The notes: generated from the letters alone by a model not told the origin. Numbered from the stretch's first letter, positions 37,400 to 47,593 are shown. The stretch is 64,000 nt of DNA from Chloropicon primus (GCA_023205875.1 CP060770.1:415966-479965), one strand, 5' to 3'. Translations and numbers: made by a program.

Positions 37400-40300
37400 T
37401 CACCACTTCAAGCCACTGAACATCTTCTTCTTTGCCTCCTCCTGCTGCTGTTTCTCCATCTCTTCCCTCATCTTCATTTCCCTGGCCTCTCTCTCTTTCT
37501 GTGCGCTTTTCATTTCCTCGGTCATGCTCGTGAAAACAACGGGCTGCTGCTGCTGCTGCTGCTGTTGCCCATAAACACCCAGAGGATACCCCTGAGGGTA
37601 AGTAGGTGGTGGAGGGCCACCGTAGTAAGGGCTTTGGTACGCATAAGGCGTACCGCCGTAACCTGCTGCTGAGCCTGGCATCATAACAGGCGTTGGTGGC
37701 ATGCTAGCCCCTGGCGTCATCACCATAGGGGTCATGGTGGGTGCTGGCGTGACCGCACCTCCCCCTCCTGGCATCGAGGGTGCTGGAGAGGGTTGAGGAG
37801 GCATGGCATTATAACTTCCCCAACCTCCTCCACTTGCATCGGGAGTTGGCCCTTGGGCAACAGCTGGTGCTACTGTCTGTGATGCACCGCCAAAGTTGCC
37901 CCAATCACTCCCACTGGTGTCACTAGCAGACACTGCGGGTTGTGGTGGAGCCATCTGAGGCGTTGGAACAACAGATGGTGGAGCAGCGACTGCTGGTGGT
38001 GGTGGCGTCATTGCTGCTGCACCGGCACCGCCAAAGTTGCCCCAATCACTCCCACTGGTGTCACTAGCAGACACTGCGGGTTGTGGTGGAGCCATCTGAG
38101 GCGTTGGAACAACAGATGGTGGAGCAGCGACTGCTGGTGGTGGTGGCGTCATTGCTGCTGCACCGGCACCGCCAAAGTTGCCCCAATCACTCCCACTGGT
38201 GTCACTAGCAGACACTGCGGGTTGTGGTGGAGCCATCTGAGGCGTTGGAACAACAGATGGTGGAGCAGCGACTGCTGATGGTGGTGGCGTCATTGCTGCT
38301 GCACCGGCACCGCCAAAGTTGCCCCAATCACTCCCACTGGTGTCACTAGCAGACACTGCGGGTTGTGGTGGAGCCATCTGAGGCGTTGGAACAACAGATG
38401 GTGGAGCAGCGACTGCTGGTGGTGGTGGCGTCATTGCTGCTGCACCGGCACCGCCAAAGTTGCCCCAATCACTCCCACTGGTGTCACTAGCAGACACTGC
38501 GGGTTGTGGTGGAGCCATCTGAGGCGTTGGAACAACAGATGGTGGAGCAGCGACTGCTGGTGGTGGTGGCGTCATTGCTGCTGCACCGGCACCGCCAAAG
38601 TTGCCCCAATCACTCCCACTGGTGTCACTAGCAGACACTGCGGGTTGTGGTGGAGCCATCTGAGGCGTTGGAACAACAGATGGTGGAGCAGCAACTGCTG
38701 GTGGTGGTGGCGTGATTGCTGCTGCACCGGCACCGCCAAAGTTGCCCCAATCACTCCCACTGGTGTCACTAGCAGACACTGCGGGTTGTGGTGGAGCCAT
38801 CTGAGGCGTTGGAACAACAGATGGTGGAGCAGCGACTGCTGGTGGTGGTGGCGTCATTGCTGCTGCACCGGCACCGCCAAAGTTGCCCCAATCACTGCCG
38901 CTCCCGTCATTTGTGGGCGCTGAGAGTTGTGGTGGAGCCATCTGAGGTGCTGGCACAACAGGTGGTACCACCACACTCTGAGGCGCTTCATCAAAGTTGC
39001 CCCAATCGTCTCCACTCACGTCATTTGAGGGCGCTGCGGGTTGTGGTGGCGCAATAGGAGTTGGATTTGGATCAGGAGCGCCTGAGATCATCGCATCAAA
39101 AGCACCCCACTTGCTATCATTACTCCTGACCTCAGGAATATCGGACTTTTCATCATGTTTCTCAGTATCGTCTGATTCTGGCGCTCCAACAGATGGAGCA
39201 TCACCAAAGTTGCCCCAATCGTCTCCGGCTTCGCCATTGCTGGCAGTAACAGCAGGCGGTGGAGCCACTTGAGGTGTTGGCACATCACTCTGAGATGCAT
39301 CACCAAAGTTGCCCCAATCGTCTCCGGCTTCGTCATTGCTGGCAGTAACAGCAGGCGGTGGAGCCACTTGAGGTGTTGGCGCAACAGGTGGTGCATCACC
39401 AAAGTTTCCCCAATCGTCGTCTCCACCTTCGTCATTGCTGGCAGTAACAGCAGGCGGTGGAGCCACTTGAGGTGTTGGCGCAACTGGTGGCGCAACAGGA
39501 GTTGGATTTGGATCAGGAGCGCCTGAGATCATCGCATCAAAAGCACCCCACTTGCTATCATTACTCCTGACCTCAGGAATATCGGACTTTTCATCATGTT
39601 TCTCAGTATCGTCTGATTCTGGCGCTCCAACAGATGGAGCATCACCAAAGTTGCCCCAATCGTCTCTGGCTTCGCCATTGCTGGCAGTAACAGCAGGCGG
39701 TGGAGCCACTTGAGGTGTTGGCACATCACTCTGAGATGCATCACCAAAGTTGCCCCAATCGTCTCCGGCTTCGTCATTGTTGGCAGCAACAGCGGGCGGT
39801 GGAGCCACTTGAGGTGTTGGCGCAACAGGTGGTGCATCACCAAAGTTTCCCCAATCGTCGTCTCCACCTTCGTCATTGTTGGCAGCAACAGCGGGCGGTG
39901 GAGCCACTTGAGGTGTTGGCATATCACTCTGAGATGCATCACCAAAGTTGCCCCAATCGTCTCCGGCTTCGCCATTGCTGGCAGTAACAGCAGGCGGTGG
40001 AGCCACTTGAGGTGTTGGCACATCACTCTGAGATGCATCACCAAAGTTGCCCCAATCGTCTCCGGCTTCGCCATTGCTGGCAGTAACAGCAGGCGGTGGA
40101 GCCACTTGAGGTGTTGACACATCGCTCTGAGATGCATCACCAAAGTTTCCCCAATCGTCTCCACCTTCGTCATTGTCGCCAGAAGACACTGCAGGTTGTG
40201 GTGGACCCACTCTTTCTTCAAAGTTGCCCCAATCATCATTAGCAGTAGCATTACCTGTACTTTCAGCGGGGTGGTCATTCTCAAAATTGCCAAATCCAAA

Positions 40301-43300
40301 GTCAACTTCATTGGATGGGTTGTCAGCGGAGCCCTGGGCCGTAGTTGTAGCATCAAAGTTACCCAAGTCACTCTCAGATTCACCTGCAAATAGGTCTTGT
40401 GAAGTCATGCCAGAGTCATGAGAGTTGTCCCCGCTAGCTTGTGTTGGGTCATTGTGCTCTTTGAAACTTGGCTGTGGAGAATACATCAAGGAGAAAAGGT
40501 CATCTGTGCCACAGAAAGCGAAAGGATCGTGACCAGCATCATGACCAGGACTTTGACTGTTGGTGCTCTCAATAGAATGAGACCTCGTGAGCCCTGTCTT
40601 CGTGTTATCAGGATCGTCATTCACGGCAGGCTTTGACTCTCCCTGGGACACCATGTTTTCCAATTCACCAAAGTCAAGGTCAACCTCATATGCCTTTTCC
40701 TCTATGCCAAGCTGAGCTTTCAAGGCGATATCTACGTCAGACAAGATATCTGAATAAGCATTACCCTCCGCTTTCAGCATGCCCTCGACATCAACCTCAA
40801 CAAAGTGCACAAATCCATTTGTGGAATCCTTCATTCCCTCTAAAGTCTTCCACTCCACCACATTCTTCTTTCCAAAGACCTTGCTAAACTCGTTAAATCC
40901 TGCCATGTCCATAAAAGTGCCATTACTTCTCACGCCAGCGGTGCATTGGCCAACAACATCCTTCTCCCCAGAAGAAGTGCCATTATTTCCAGCAGCACCA
41001 AAAGCCCCGAAGTCATCGGTCTCCTCGGAAGCGGGAGCATCAAAGGCACCGAAGTCGTCCACTTCCTCTACGTCCCCAGACGTGTTTCGTTCAGCGGAAC
41101 CAGTGTCAAAGGCACCGAAGTCATCGGTCTCCTCGGAAGCAGCGGGAGCACCCTCACCCGCGGGAGCATCAAAGGCACCGAAGTCATCGGTCTCCTCGGT
41201 CGGAGCGGGAGCATCATCGAGCGTGCCATCAGCACCAGCATCAAAGGCACCAAAGTCATCGGTCTCCTCGGAAGCAGCGGGAGCACCCTCACCCGCGGGA
41301 GCATCAAAGGCACCGAAGTCATCGGTCTCCTCGGTCGGAGCGGGAGCATCATCGAGCGTGCCACCAGCACCAGCATCAAAGGCACCAAAGTCATCGGTCT
41401 CCTCGGAAGCAGCGGGAGCACCCTCACCCGCGGGAGCATCAAAGGCACCGAAGTCATCGGTCTCCTCGGTCGGAGCGGGAGCATCATCGAGCGTGCCATC
41501 AGCACCAGCATCAAAGGCACCAAAGTCATCGGTCTCCTCGGAAGCAGCGAGAGCACCCTCACCCGCGGGAGCATCAAAGGCACCGAAGTCGTCCACTTCC
41601 TCTACGTCCCCAGACGTGTTTCGTTCAGCGGAACCAGTGTCAAAGGCACCGAAGTCATCGGTCTCCTCAGTCGGAGCGGGAGCATCATCGAGCGTGCCAT
41701 CAGCACCAGCATCAAAGGCACCAAAGTCATCGGTCTCCTCGGAAGCAGCGGGAGCACCCTCACCCGCGGGAGCATCAAAGGCACCAAAGTCATCGGTCTC
41801 CTCGGTCGGAGCGGGAGCATCATCGAGCGTGCCATCAGCACCAGCATCAAAGGCACCAAAGTCATCGGTCTCCTCGGAAGCAGCGGGAGCACCCTCACCC
41901 GCGGGAGCATCAAAGGCACCGAAGTCATCGGTCTCCTCGGTCGGAGCGGGAGCATCATCGAGCGTGCCATCAGCACCAGCATCAAAGGCACCAAAGTCAT
42001 CGGTCTCCTCGGAAGCAGCGGGAGCACCCTCACCCGCGGGAGCATCAAAGGCACCGAAGTCATCGGTCTCCTCAGTCGGAGCGGGAGCATCATCGAGCGT
42101 GCCATCAGCACCAGCATCAAAGGCACCAAAGTCATCGGTCTCCTCGGAAGCGGGAGCACCCTCACCCGCGGGAGCATCAAAGGCACCGAAGTCATCGGTC
42201 TCCTCGGTCGGAGCGGGAGCATCATCGAGCGTGCCATCAGCACCAGCATCAAAGGCACCAAAGTCATCGGTCTCCTCGGAAGCGGGAGCACCCTCACCCG
42301 CGGGAGCATCAAAGGCACCGAAGTCGTCCACTTCCTCTACGTCCCCAGACGTGTTTCGTTCAGCGGAACCAGTGTCAAAGGCACCGAAGTCATCGGTCTC
42401 CTCAGTCGGAGCGGGAGCATCATCGAGCGTGCCATCAGCACCAGCATCAAAGGCACCAAAGTCATCGGTCTCCTCGGAAGCAGCGGGAGCACCCTCACCC
42501 GCGGGAGCATCAAAGGCACCGAAGTCGTCCACTTCCTCTACGTCCCCAGACGTGTTTCGTTCAGCGGAACCAGTGTCAAAGGCACCGAAGTCATCGGTCT
42601 CCTCAGTCGGAGCGGGAGCATCATCGAGCGTGCCATCAGCACCAACATCAAAGGCACCAAAGTCCTCGGTCTCCTCGGAAGCAGCGGGAGCACCCTCACC
42701 CGCGGGAGCATCAAAGGCACCGAAGTCATCGGTCTCCTCGGTCGGAGCGGGAGCATCATCGAGCGTGCCATCAGCACCAGCATCAAAGGCACCAAAGTCA
42801 TCGGTCTCCTCGGAAGCAGCGGGAGCACCCTCACCCGCGGGAGCATCAAAGGCACCGAAGTCATCGGTCTCCTCGGTCGGAGCGGGAGCATCATCGAGCG
42901 TGCCATCAGCACCAGCATCAAAGGCACCAAAGTCATCGGTCTCCTCGGAAGCAGCGGGAGCACCCTCACCCGCGGGAGCATCAAAGGCACCGAAGTCATC
43001 GGTCTCCTCGGTCGGAGCGGGAGCATCATCGAGCGTGCCATCAGCACCAGCATCAAAGGCACCAAAGTCATCGGTCTCCTCGGAAGCGGGAGCACCCTCA
43101 CCCGCGGGAGCATCAAAGGCACCGAAGTCGTCCACTTCCTCTACGTCCCCAGACGTGTTTCGTTCAGCGGAACCAGTGTCAAAGGCACCGAAGTCATCGG
43201 TCTCCTCAGTCGGAGCGGGAGCATCATCGAGCGTGCCATCAGCACCAGCATCAAAGGCACCAAAGTCATCGGTCTCCTCGGAAGCAGCGGGAGCACCCTC

Positions 43301-44635
43301 ACCCGCGGGAGCATCAAAGGCACCGAAGTCGTCCACTTCCTCTACGTCCCCAGACGTGTTTCGTTCAGCGGAACCAGCATCAAAGGCACCGAAGTCATCG
43401 GTCTCCTCAATCGGAGCGGGAGCATCATCGAGCGTGCCATCAGCACCAGCATCAAAGGCACCAAAGTCATCGGTCTCCTCGGAAGCAGCGGGAGCACCCT
43501 CACCCGCGGGAGCATCAAAGGCACCGAAGTCATCGGTCTCCTCGGTCGGAGCGGGAGCATCATCGAGCGTGCCATCAGCACCAGCATCAAAGGCACCAAA
43601 GTCATCGGTCTCCTCGGAAGCAGCGGGAGCACCCTCACCCGCGGGAGCATCAAAGGCACCGAAGTCGTCCACTTCCTCTACGTCCCCAGACGTGTTTCGT
43701 TCAGCGGAACCAGCATCAAAGGCACCGAAGTCATCGGTCTCCTCGGTCGGAGCGGGAGCATCATCGAGCGTGCCATCAGCACCAGCATCAAAGGCACCAA
43801 AGTCATCGGTCTCCTCGGAAGCGGGAGCACCCTCACCCGCGGGAGCATCAAAGGCACCGAAGTCGTCCACTTCCTCTACGTCCCCAGACGTGTTTCGTTC
43901 AGCGGAACCAGTGTCAAAGGCACCGAAGTCATCGGTCTCCTCAGTCGGAGCGGGAGCATCATCGAGCGTGCCATCAGCACCAGCATCAAAGGCACCAAAG
44001 TCATCGGTCTCCTCGGAAGCAGCGGGAGCACCCTCACCCGCGGGAGCATCAAAGGCACCGAAGTCATCGGTCTCCTCGGTCGGAGCGGGAGCATCATCGA
44101 GCGTGCCATCAGCACCAGCATCAAAGGCACCAAAGTCATCGGTCTCCTCGGAAGCGGGAGCACCCTCACCCGCGGGAGCATCAAAGGCACCGAAGTCGTC
44201 CACTTCCTCTACGTCCCCAGACGTGTTTCGTTCAGCGGAACCAGTGTCAAAGGCACCGAAGTCATCGGTCTCCTCAATAGGAGCGGGAGCATCATCGAGC
44301 GTGCCATCAGCACCAACATCAAAGGCACCGAAGTCCTCGGTCTCCTCGGAAGCAGCGGGAGCACCCTCACCCGCGGGAGCATCAAAGGCACCAAAGTCAT
44401 CGGTCTCCTCGGTCGGAGCGGGAGCATCTTCCGCGGGGGCATCAACAGCGCCAGCATCAAAGGCACCGAAGTCGTCTCCTTCCTCTACATCCCCAGACGT
44501 GTCCGCTTCGGCAGGTGCTGGAGCATCACCAGTACCTGCGTCGAAGGCAACGAAGAAATCAGCAGAGCCGTCCTTGATCCCTTCGGTACCCGATTCTGCT
44601 GCTGAAGTGTTGTCGAAATCTCCAAAGTCCTCCAT
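37400..44635 (-). CDS. Giant motif-scaffold protein with about 53 [DE]DFGAF and 19 DWGNF repeats
   Basis: An intronless 2411-residue protein starting MEDFGDFDNTS. Residues about 50-1200 are modular repeats built from three linkers between [DE]DFGAF motifs: DAPAGEGAPAASEET, DAGADGTLDDAPAPTEET and DTGSAERNTSGDVEEV. I count 53 copies. A unique region follows (FNEFSKVFGKKNVVEWKTLE ... VDVEGMLKAEGNAYSDILSD) and may be the only folded part. Next come DPFAFCGTDDLFSLMYS and about 19 DWGNF motifs in 31- and 47-residue repeats. A Pro/Gly/Tyr/Gln tail ends with a charged helix (KEREAREMKMREEMEK). DFGxF, DWGxF, DPF and DLF resemble known short ligands of AP-1/GGA and AP-2 ear domains, so a clathrin-adaptor scaffold is the best guess. 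I know no named homologue. Confidence 0.8.
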   Translation of the reverse strand: MEDFGDFDNTSAAESGTEGIKDGSADFFVAFDAGTGDAPAPAEADTSGDVEEGDDFGAFDAGAVDAPAEDAPAPTEETDDFGAFDAPAGEGAPAASEETEDFGAFDVGADGTLDDAPAPIEETDDFGAFDTGSAERNTSGDVEEVDDFGAFDAPAGEGAPASEETDDFGAFDAGADGTLDDAPAPTEETDDFGAFDAPAGEGAPAASEETDDFGAFDAGADGTLDDAPAPTEETDDFGAFDTGSAERNTSGDVEEVDDFGAFDAPAGEGAPASEETDDFGAFDAGADGTLDDAPAPTEETDDFGAFDAGSAERNTSGDVEEVDDFGAFDAPAGEGAPAASEETDDFGAFDAGADGTLDDAPAPTEETDDFGAFDAPAGEGAPAASEETDDFGAFDAGADGTLDDAPAPIEETDDFGAFDAGSAERNTSGDVEEVDDFGAFDAPAGEGAPAASEETDDFGAFDAGADGTLDDAPAPTEETDDFGAFDTGSAERNTSGDVEEVDDFGAFDAPAGEGAPASEETDDFGAFDAGADGTLDDAPAPTEETDDFGAFDAPAGEGAPAASEETDDFGAFDAGADGTLDDAPAPTEETDDFGAFDAPAGEGAPAASEETDDFGAFDAGADGTLDDAPAPTEETDDFGAFDAPAGEGAPAASEETEDFGAFDVGADGTLDDAPAPTEETDDFGAFDTGSAERNTSGDVEEVDDFGAFDAPAGEGAPAASEETDDFGAFDAGADGTLDDAPAPTEETDDFGAFDTGSAERNTSGDVEEVDDFGAFDAPAGEGAPASEETDDFGAFDAGADGTLDDAPAPTEETDDFGAFDAPAGEGAPASEETDDFGAFDAGADGTLDDAPAPTEETDDFGAFDAPAGEGAPAASEETDDFGAFDAGADGTLDDAPAPTEETDDFGAFDAPAGEGAPAASEETDDFGAFDAGADGTLDDAPAPTEETDDFGAFDAPAGEGAPAASEETDDFGAFDAGADGTLDDAPAPTEETDDFGAFDTGSAERNTSGDVEEVDDFGAFDAPAGEGALAASEETDDFGAFDAGADGTLDDAPAPTEETDDFGAFDAPAGEGAPAASEETDDFGAFDAGAGGTLDDAPAPTEETDDFGAFDAPAGEGAPAASEETDDFGAFDAGADGTLDDAPAPTEETDDFGAFDAPAGEGAPAASEETDDFGAFDTGSAERNTSGDVEEVDDFGAFDAPASEETDDFGAFGAAGNNGTSSGEKDVVGQCTAGVRSNGTFMDMAGFNEFSKVFGKKNVVEWKTLEGMKDSTNGFVHFVEVDVEGMLKAEGNAYSDILSDVDIALKAQLGIEEKAYEVDLDFGELENMVSQGESKPAVNDDPDNTKTGLTRSHSIESTNSQSPGHDAGHDPFAFCGTDDLFSLMYSPQPSFKEHNDPTQASGDNSHDSGMTSQDLFAGESESDLGNFDATTTAQGSADNPSNEVDFGFGNFENDHPAESTGNATANDDWGNFEERVGPPQPAVSSGDNDEGGDDWGNFGDASQSDVSTPQVAPPPAVTASNGEAGDDWGNFGDASQSDVPTPQVAPPPAVTASNGEAGDDWGNFGDASQSDMPTPQVAPPPAVAANNDEGGDDDWGNFGDAPPVAPTPQVAPPPAVAANNDEAGDDWGNFGDASQSDVPTPQVAPPPAVTASNGEARDDWGNFGDAPSVGAPESDDTEKHDEKSDIPEVRSNDSKWGAFDAMISGAPDPNPTPVAPPVAPTPQVAPPPAVTASNDEGGDDDWGNFGDAPPVAPTPQVAPPPAVTASNDEAGDDWGNFGDASQSDVPTPQVAPPPAVTASNGEAGDDWGNFGDAPSVGAPESDDTEKHDEKSDIPEVRSNDSKWGAFDAMISGAPDPNPTPIAPPQPAAPSNDVSGDDWGNFDEAPQSVVVPPVVPAPQMAPPQLSAPTNDGSGSDWGNFGGAGAAAMTPPPPAVAAPPSVVPTPQMAPPQPAVSASDTSGSDWGNFGGAGAAAITPPPPAVAAPPSVVPTPQMAPPQPAVSASDTSGSDWGNFGGAGAAAMTPPPPAVAAPPSVVPTPQMAPPQPAVSASDTSGSDWGNFGGAGAAAMTPPPPAVAAPPSVVPTPQMAPPQPAVSASDTSGSDWGNFGGAGAAAMTPPPSAVAAPPSVVPTPQMAPPQPAVSASDTSGSDWGNFGGAGAAAMTPPPPAVAAPPSVVPTPQMAPPQPAVSASDTSGSDWGNFGGAGAAAMTPPPPAVAAPPSVVPTPQMAPPQPAVSASDTSGSDWGNFGGASQTVAPAVAQGPTPDASGGGWGSYNAMPPQPSPAPSMPGGGGAVTPAPTMTPMVMTPGASMPPTPVMMPGSAAGYGGTPYAYQSPYYGGPPPPTYPQGYPLGVYGQQQQQQQQPVVFTSMTEEMKSAQKEREAREMKMREEMEKQQQEEAKKKMFSGLKW
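37888..38905 (-). repeat. 141-bp coding tandem repeat, seven units
   Basis: Each unit encodes 47 residues containing GSDWGNFGGAGAAAMTPPPP and TPQMAPPQPAVSASDTS. Units are almost identical at DNA level. Rare variants are A-I-T for A-M-T and P-P-S for P-P-P, which points to recent amplification or gene conversion. Confidence 0.9.
39150..40240 (-). repeat. Coding repeats with DWGNF and PTPQVAPPPAV
   Basis: Units of about 31-33 residues (DDWGNFGDASQSDVPTPQVA, then PPPAVTASNGEAG) repeat. A larger segment containing APSVGAPESDDTEKHDEKSD and KWGAFDAMISGAPDPNPTP is itself duplicated (about 39050-39230 and 39480-39690). Confidence 0.8.
40990..44480 (-). repeat. 135-bp and related coding repeats encoding [DE]DFGAF modules
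   Basis: The basic unit is 45 residues (two DFGAF motifs with APAGEGAPAASEE and AGADGTLDDAPAPTEE linkers). It is interrupted at irregular spacing by a third linker with GSAERNTSGDVEEV. Unit order is not strictly periodic, so both amplification and shuffling have occurred. Unit lengths are multiples of three, and the two antisense frames stay open across the block. Confidence 0.9.
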
Positions 44636-45496
44636 CCTTGCTGCAGTCCACGAAAGGTCAATGATTCACTCTCCCAGGGAACGGAACGGAACGGAACGGG
44701 ATGGGAATGGGAATGGGAATGGGAACCCCTCTCGTTTGCTTGCTTGTTTGGGGTTTGGGAAAAAAAACTGTGCCCTTGTCCCGTGTCCCGTGTCCCGTGA
44801 TTCAATTCAACCAACCGCTTCGTACGCTACTCTCCTCTCACACCAATCGATTATTGGGTCACCATCCTCGCCGTGCTCATCGCCAGAGCCAGACTGCGTA
44901 CGAGAGGGATGCACAAAACAAGGCGGAGGGAAAGAATTAGAAACAACCATGGATGGTCTCCGTATCCTGTCGAACGAAACACGAGGTCATTCCCAACAAG
45001 GTTGGGCTCATTCGAAAGAGAAAGAGACGAAGTATCGATCTGTGGAGCTTTCTCTCGTCCTCCGACGCTCACTCCCTCCCTCACGCGCCCCTCCACTCAC
45101 CTTGGTCGATCGATCGTGGATGAGGCGCTCTTCTCCCTCCTTTTCTGATCAGTGGTCCTCAATATGTGTAACGTAACACTCATTCATGATCTATTGATAA
45201 TCTGAGAATCTACTAAACTATAAACTGAGGTAGGATGGAGATGGAGGGAGGGGAAGAGGGCAAGGGGGGAAGGGAGAGCAGTATCAAAGGAAGGACTTGA
45301 TTGATCTCTCCATTGCTTTCGATGGATCAAGAAATAAATGGATCGGCCGCTTGCTTACGCACGCTGCGGTCTCGTGTCGGCGTCGATGGAATGATAAGAG
45401 AATGATAGGAAACTGAGGTGCAGATGAGGATATTGATAACTGGAGATCATATGCTTTTGCTTTTGCTTTGGAAAACCCGTTCATTTGTTTTTACTT
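44636..45496. other. Upstream region of the giant gene
   Basis: It holds a (GGAAC)n/(GGGAAT)n run at about 44680-44725 and a TTCGAAAGAG-type element at 45005-45030. On the minus strand there is a good donor-like CCAAG|GTGAGT near 45100, so a 5'-UTR intron is possible. The right part up to the multicopper oxidase stop has no gene. Confidence 0.45.
45005..45030 (+). promoter_or_regulatory. TTCGAAAGAG-type element upstream of the giant gene
   Basis: Reads GGCTCATTCGAAAGAGAAAG then AGACGA, 370 bp upstream of the minus-strand start at 44635. It has the same orientation relative to the gene as the other copies. Confidence 0.5.
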
Positions 45497-47593
45497 TTAT
45501 ATTAGATTCTTGCAGTCCTTGAATTCTGGAGGGATGGGATTGAGCTCGTCGAGAACGTCCAAACCAGTCGCAAGCACCAGGGCCATCCCGTCCTCGACGT
45601 GAAGGCTGAGGTGACAGTGCACGAACCACAGCCCTGGGTTATCTGCCTTGATGCGAACCCAAACGTAGCCTCCGGCGGGCACATTGATCGAGTCCTTTAA
45701 CGGCGAGCGAGAAGTGTCGATTCCTTCGAGCGCTGGACCTTCAGGCTTCGACCATTTGGCTTGATTGCACATTGGCCTATGGTCCCACGTCTCGTTCTTG
45801 AGCTTCGTTCCTGCCTCGCTGCAGTCAATGTCTGGGTTCATGATCGGTTCTGAATCGTCGCCCTGTGGGCCCCTGTTGGTGAAAAACTGGCCCAGGTTGT
45901 CGACGAAACCGCTCTTGAGGACATGGTACTGGTAGCCATGCATGTGCACGGGGTGAGCCCAACCAGCCCCGCTGCCCACGTTCATGAAGACGAAATCAGC
46001 AACGTCGTTATGCTTGATGTTGACGATCAGGGGACAGTCACAAGTTTCTCCCGCTCCGCACGTCTCGTTGCAGGTGCTGAGCCACCCCATTCTCTCCGAC
46101 GAGACAAGAGGGGCATAGCCCGGAAGGCTGAGGCTCTGGCCGTTGACAGATCCATCCGAAGACGTGATGCCTGGGAAGGCAAAGTTCAGGAAGATTGGCT
46201 CACCAGCAGGAGGAGGAGGAGGAGGCCGAACGCCTTCTGCCGCAATCAGATCGTTGCCGAAGAGGAGGCAGTCCGTGTACCGGCTGTCAGGGAACCTCGG
46301 GAATGGGCAGTTGGCCACCTTGCACCGATTATCAGCAGAGCACGGGCGCTTGAAGTCGCTTGGCGCGCTTGTCGGCTCCGATCGGCTGGAATCATCGTAT
46401 TTGAGAACCGCTAGCCCCTGCGGTTTGACAAAATCCTCCACCTCTCCCACCACTAGGGAGGCCGCTCTCAACCAGTAGGCACCAGGGGGCTTGTCAAACG
46501 TCACCTCAAAGTCGTAGCGCTCTCCCGGCCACATGATGATCGACTCGACCTCCGTCGGCTGCAGTTCTCCGCCGTCCGAGGCCACCAGCACGAGGGGGTG
46601 ATCGTCGATGGAAAGCCGGAAAGGAAAGCTCATGCCAGCATTGATGACTCGGATCCGGTGCGTCTCTCCCTCCTTCCCCTCCACAACAGTAAGCGGGGCC
46701 TGATTAAACTCCTGCTTGTCCTGGTCCCAGTGCCTTCCCTTGCCGTTCACCAGGAAGGTCAAGTTCGTTTGGTAGGGGTCGAGGAAGTCTCCTGACATCG
46801 TCCTCACCTTTTCGGGATTCAAGTTCGGCATGAGGGGGGACTGCCCCATCAGCATGAACTGGAACGTCTCGCGCGCCGTGTTGAGAGGATCAAAGTCGTT
46901 GATGACAAGAACGTGTCGATCGATGACCGCCTCCTCCTCCTCCTCCTCCGTAGGCCTCGGGCGGACGATGAGCGCTCCGAAGAGGCCATCGTTTCTCTGC
47001 ATGCCGCTGTGGCTGTGCCACCAGTGCGTTCCAACGGGTTGGGCCGTGAACTTGTAACGCATCGTCACCCCGGGCATGATAGGGCACTGGGTGAGGTCCT
47101 GGACGCCGTCCATCCAAGGCGTCGCGCGCTGATCCTGGCCGTGCCAATGGATGGTGACCCCCTCCACGAGCTGGTCATTGATGACGTCTACCACAATCTC
47201 CTGACCCTCGTAGACCTCGATGGCGGGGCCGGGGAGCATCTGCTTCAACTCCTGTGGCCCGGCGACGACGACGAGACGCCCAGGGTGGAGCCCATCCGCT
47301 GTAATCACGGTCTCGGGGTGCTCCAACGCTTCCCCGTCCTTTCCCAGCGCCAGGCTTCCATTGAAGGACTCGGCGTAACATCCAGGGGACCCACACGTGT
47401 TGTTGAACTTGGCCGCATGCAGCGTCAGGCGTTGGCCAACATGAAACGTGTAGGAGCAACTGGCGTTCTGCGGAGGACACACACGTTGGTCGACGACGTT
47501 TGCGTTTGCGTTTGCCTCCACCGCCATGCCAACAAAGAGAAGTAGAAGAAGGACGACCGGCCACCAGAATCCCATCCTCATGTTGGTTTCCAT
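45497..47593 (-). CDS. Secreted multicopper oxidase (laccase/ferroxidase-like)
   Basis: A 698-residue protein, METNMRMGFWWPVVLLLLLF, with a signal peptide ending near EANANA. It has three cupredoxin domains. All four copper-binding segments are intact: HWHGQ near residue 149, WWHSHSG near 194, HPVHMHGYQY near 549, and VHCHLSLHVEDGM near 659, which has the type 1 Cys and an axial Met candidate. It oxidises a phenol or metal and reduces oxygen to water. The substrate cannot be told from sequence. In green algae, relatives include ferroxidases of iron uptake, but no iron permease is nearby. There is one pair of Cys-rich inserts (NETCGAGETCDCP). The promoter has a good TATA box. Confidence 0.9.
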   Translation of the reverse strand: METNMRMGFWWPVVLLLLLFVGMAVEANANANVVDQRVCPPQNASCSYTFHVGQRLTLHAAKFNNTCGSPGCYAESFNGSLALGKDGEALEHPETVITADGLHPGRLVVVAGPQELKQMLPGPAIEVYEGQEIVVDVINDQLVEGVTIHWHGQDQRATPWMDGVQDLTQCPIMPGVTMRYKFTAQPVGTHWWHSHSGMQRNDGLFGALIVRPRPTEEEEEEAVIDRHVLVINDFDPLNTARETFQFMLMGQSPLMPNLNPEKVRTMSGDFLDPYQTNLTFLVNGKGRHWDQDKQEFNQAPLTVVEGKEGETHRIRVINAGMSFPFRLSIDDHPLVLVASDGGELQPTEVESIIMWPGERYDFEVTFDKPPGAYWLRAASLVVGEVEDFVKPQGLAVLKYDDSSRSEPTSAPSDFKRPCSADNRCKVANCPFPRFPDSRYTDCLLFGNDLIAAEGVRPPPPPPAGEPIFLNFAFPGITSSDGSVNGQSLSLPGYAPLVSSERMGWLSTCNETCGAGETCDCPLIVNIKHNDVADFVFMNVGSGAGWAHPVHMHGYQYHVLKSGFVDNLGQFFTNRGPQGDDSEPIMNPDIDCSEAGTKLKNETWDHRPMCNQAKWSKPEGPALEGIDTSRSPLKDSINVPAGGYVWVRIKADNPGLWFVHCHLSLHVEDGMALVLATGLDVLDELNPIPPEFKDCKNLI

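Noticed and set aside
40779-45176. A 1465-codon plus-strand frame, and a 1219-codon frame beside it, opposite the giant gene
   Set aside because: Both follow from repeat units that are multiples of three with biased codons and no antisense stops. The peptides (SKAPKSSVSS and IKGTEVIGLL) are the mirror of the DFGAF repeats. The minus-strand gene has a proper start, a unique region and a motif logic.
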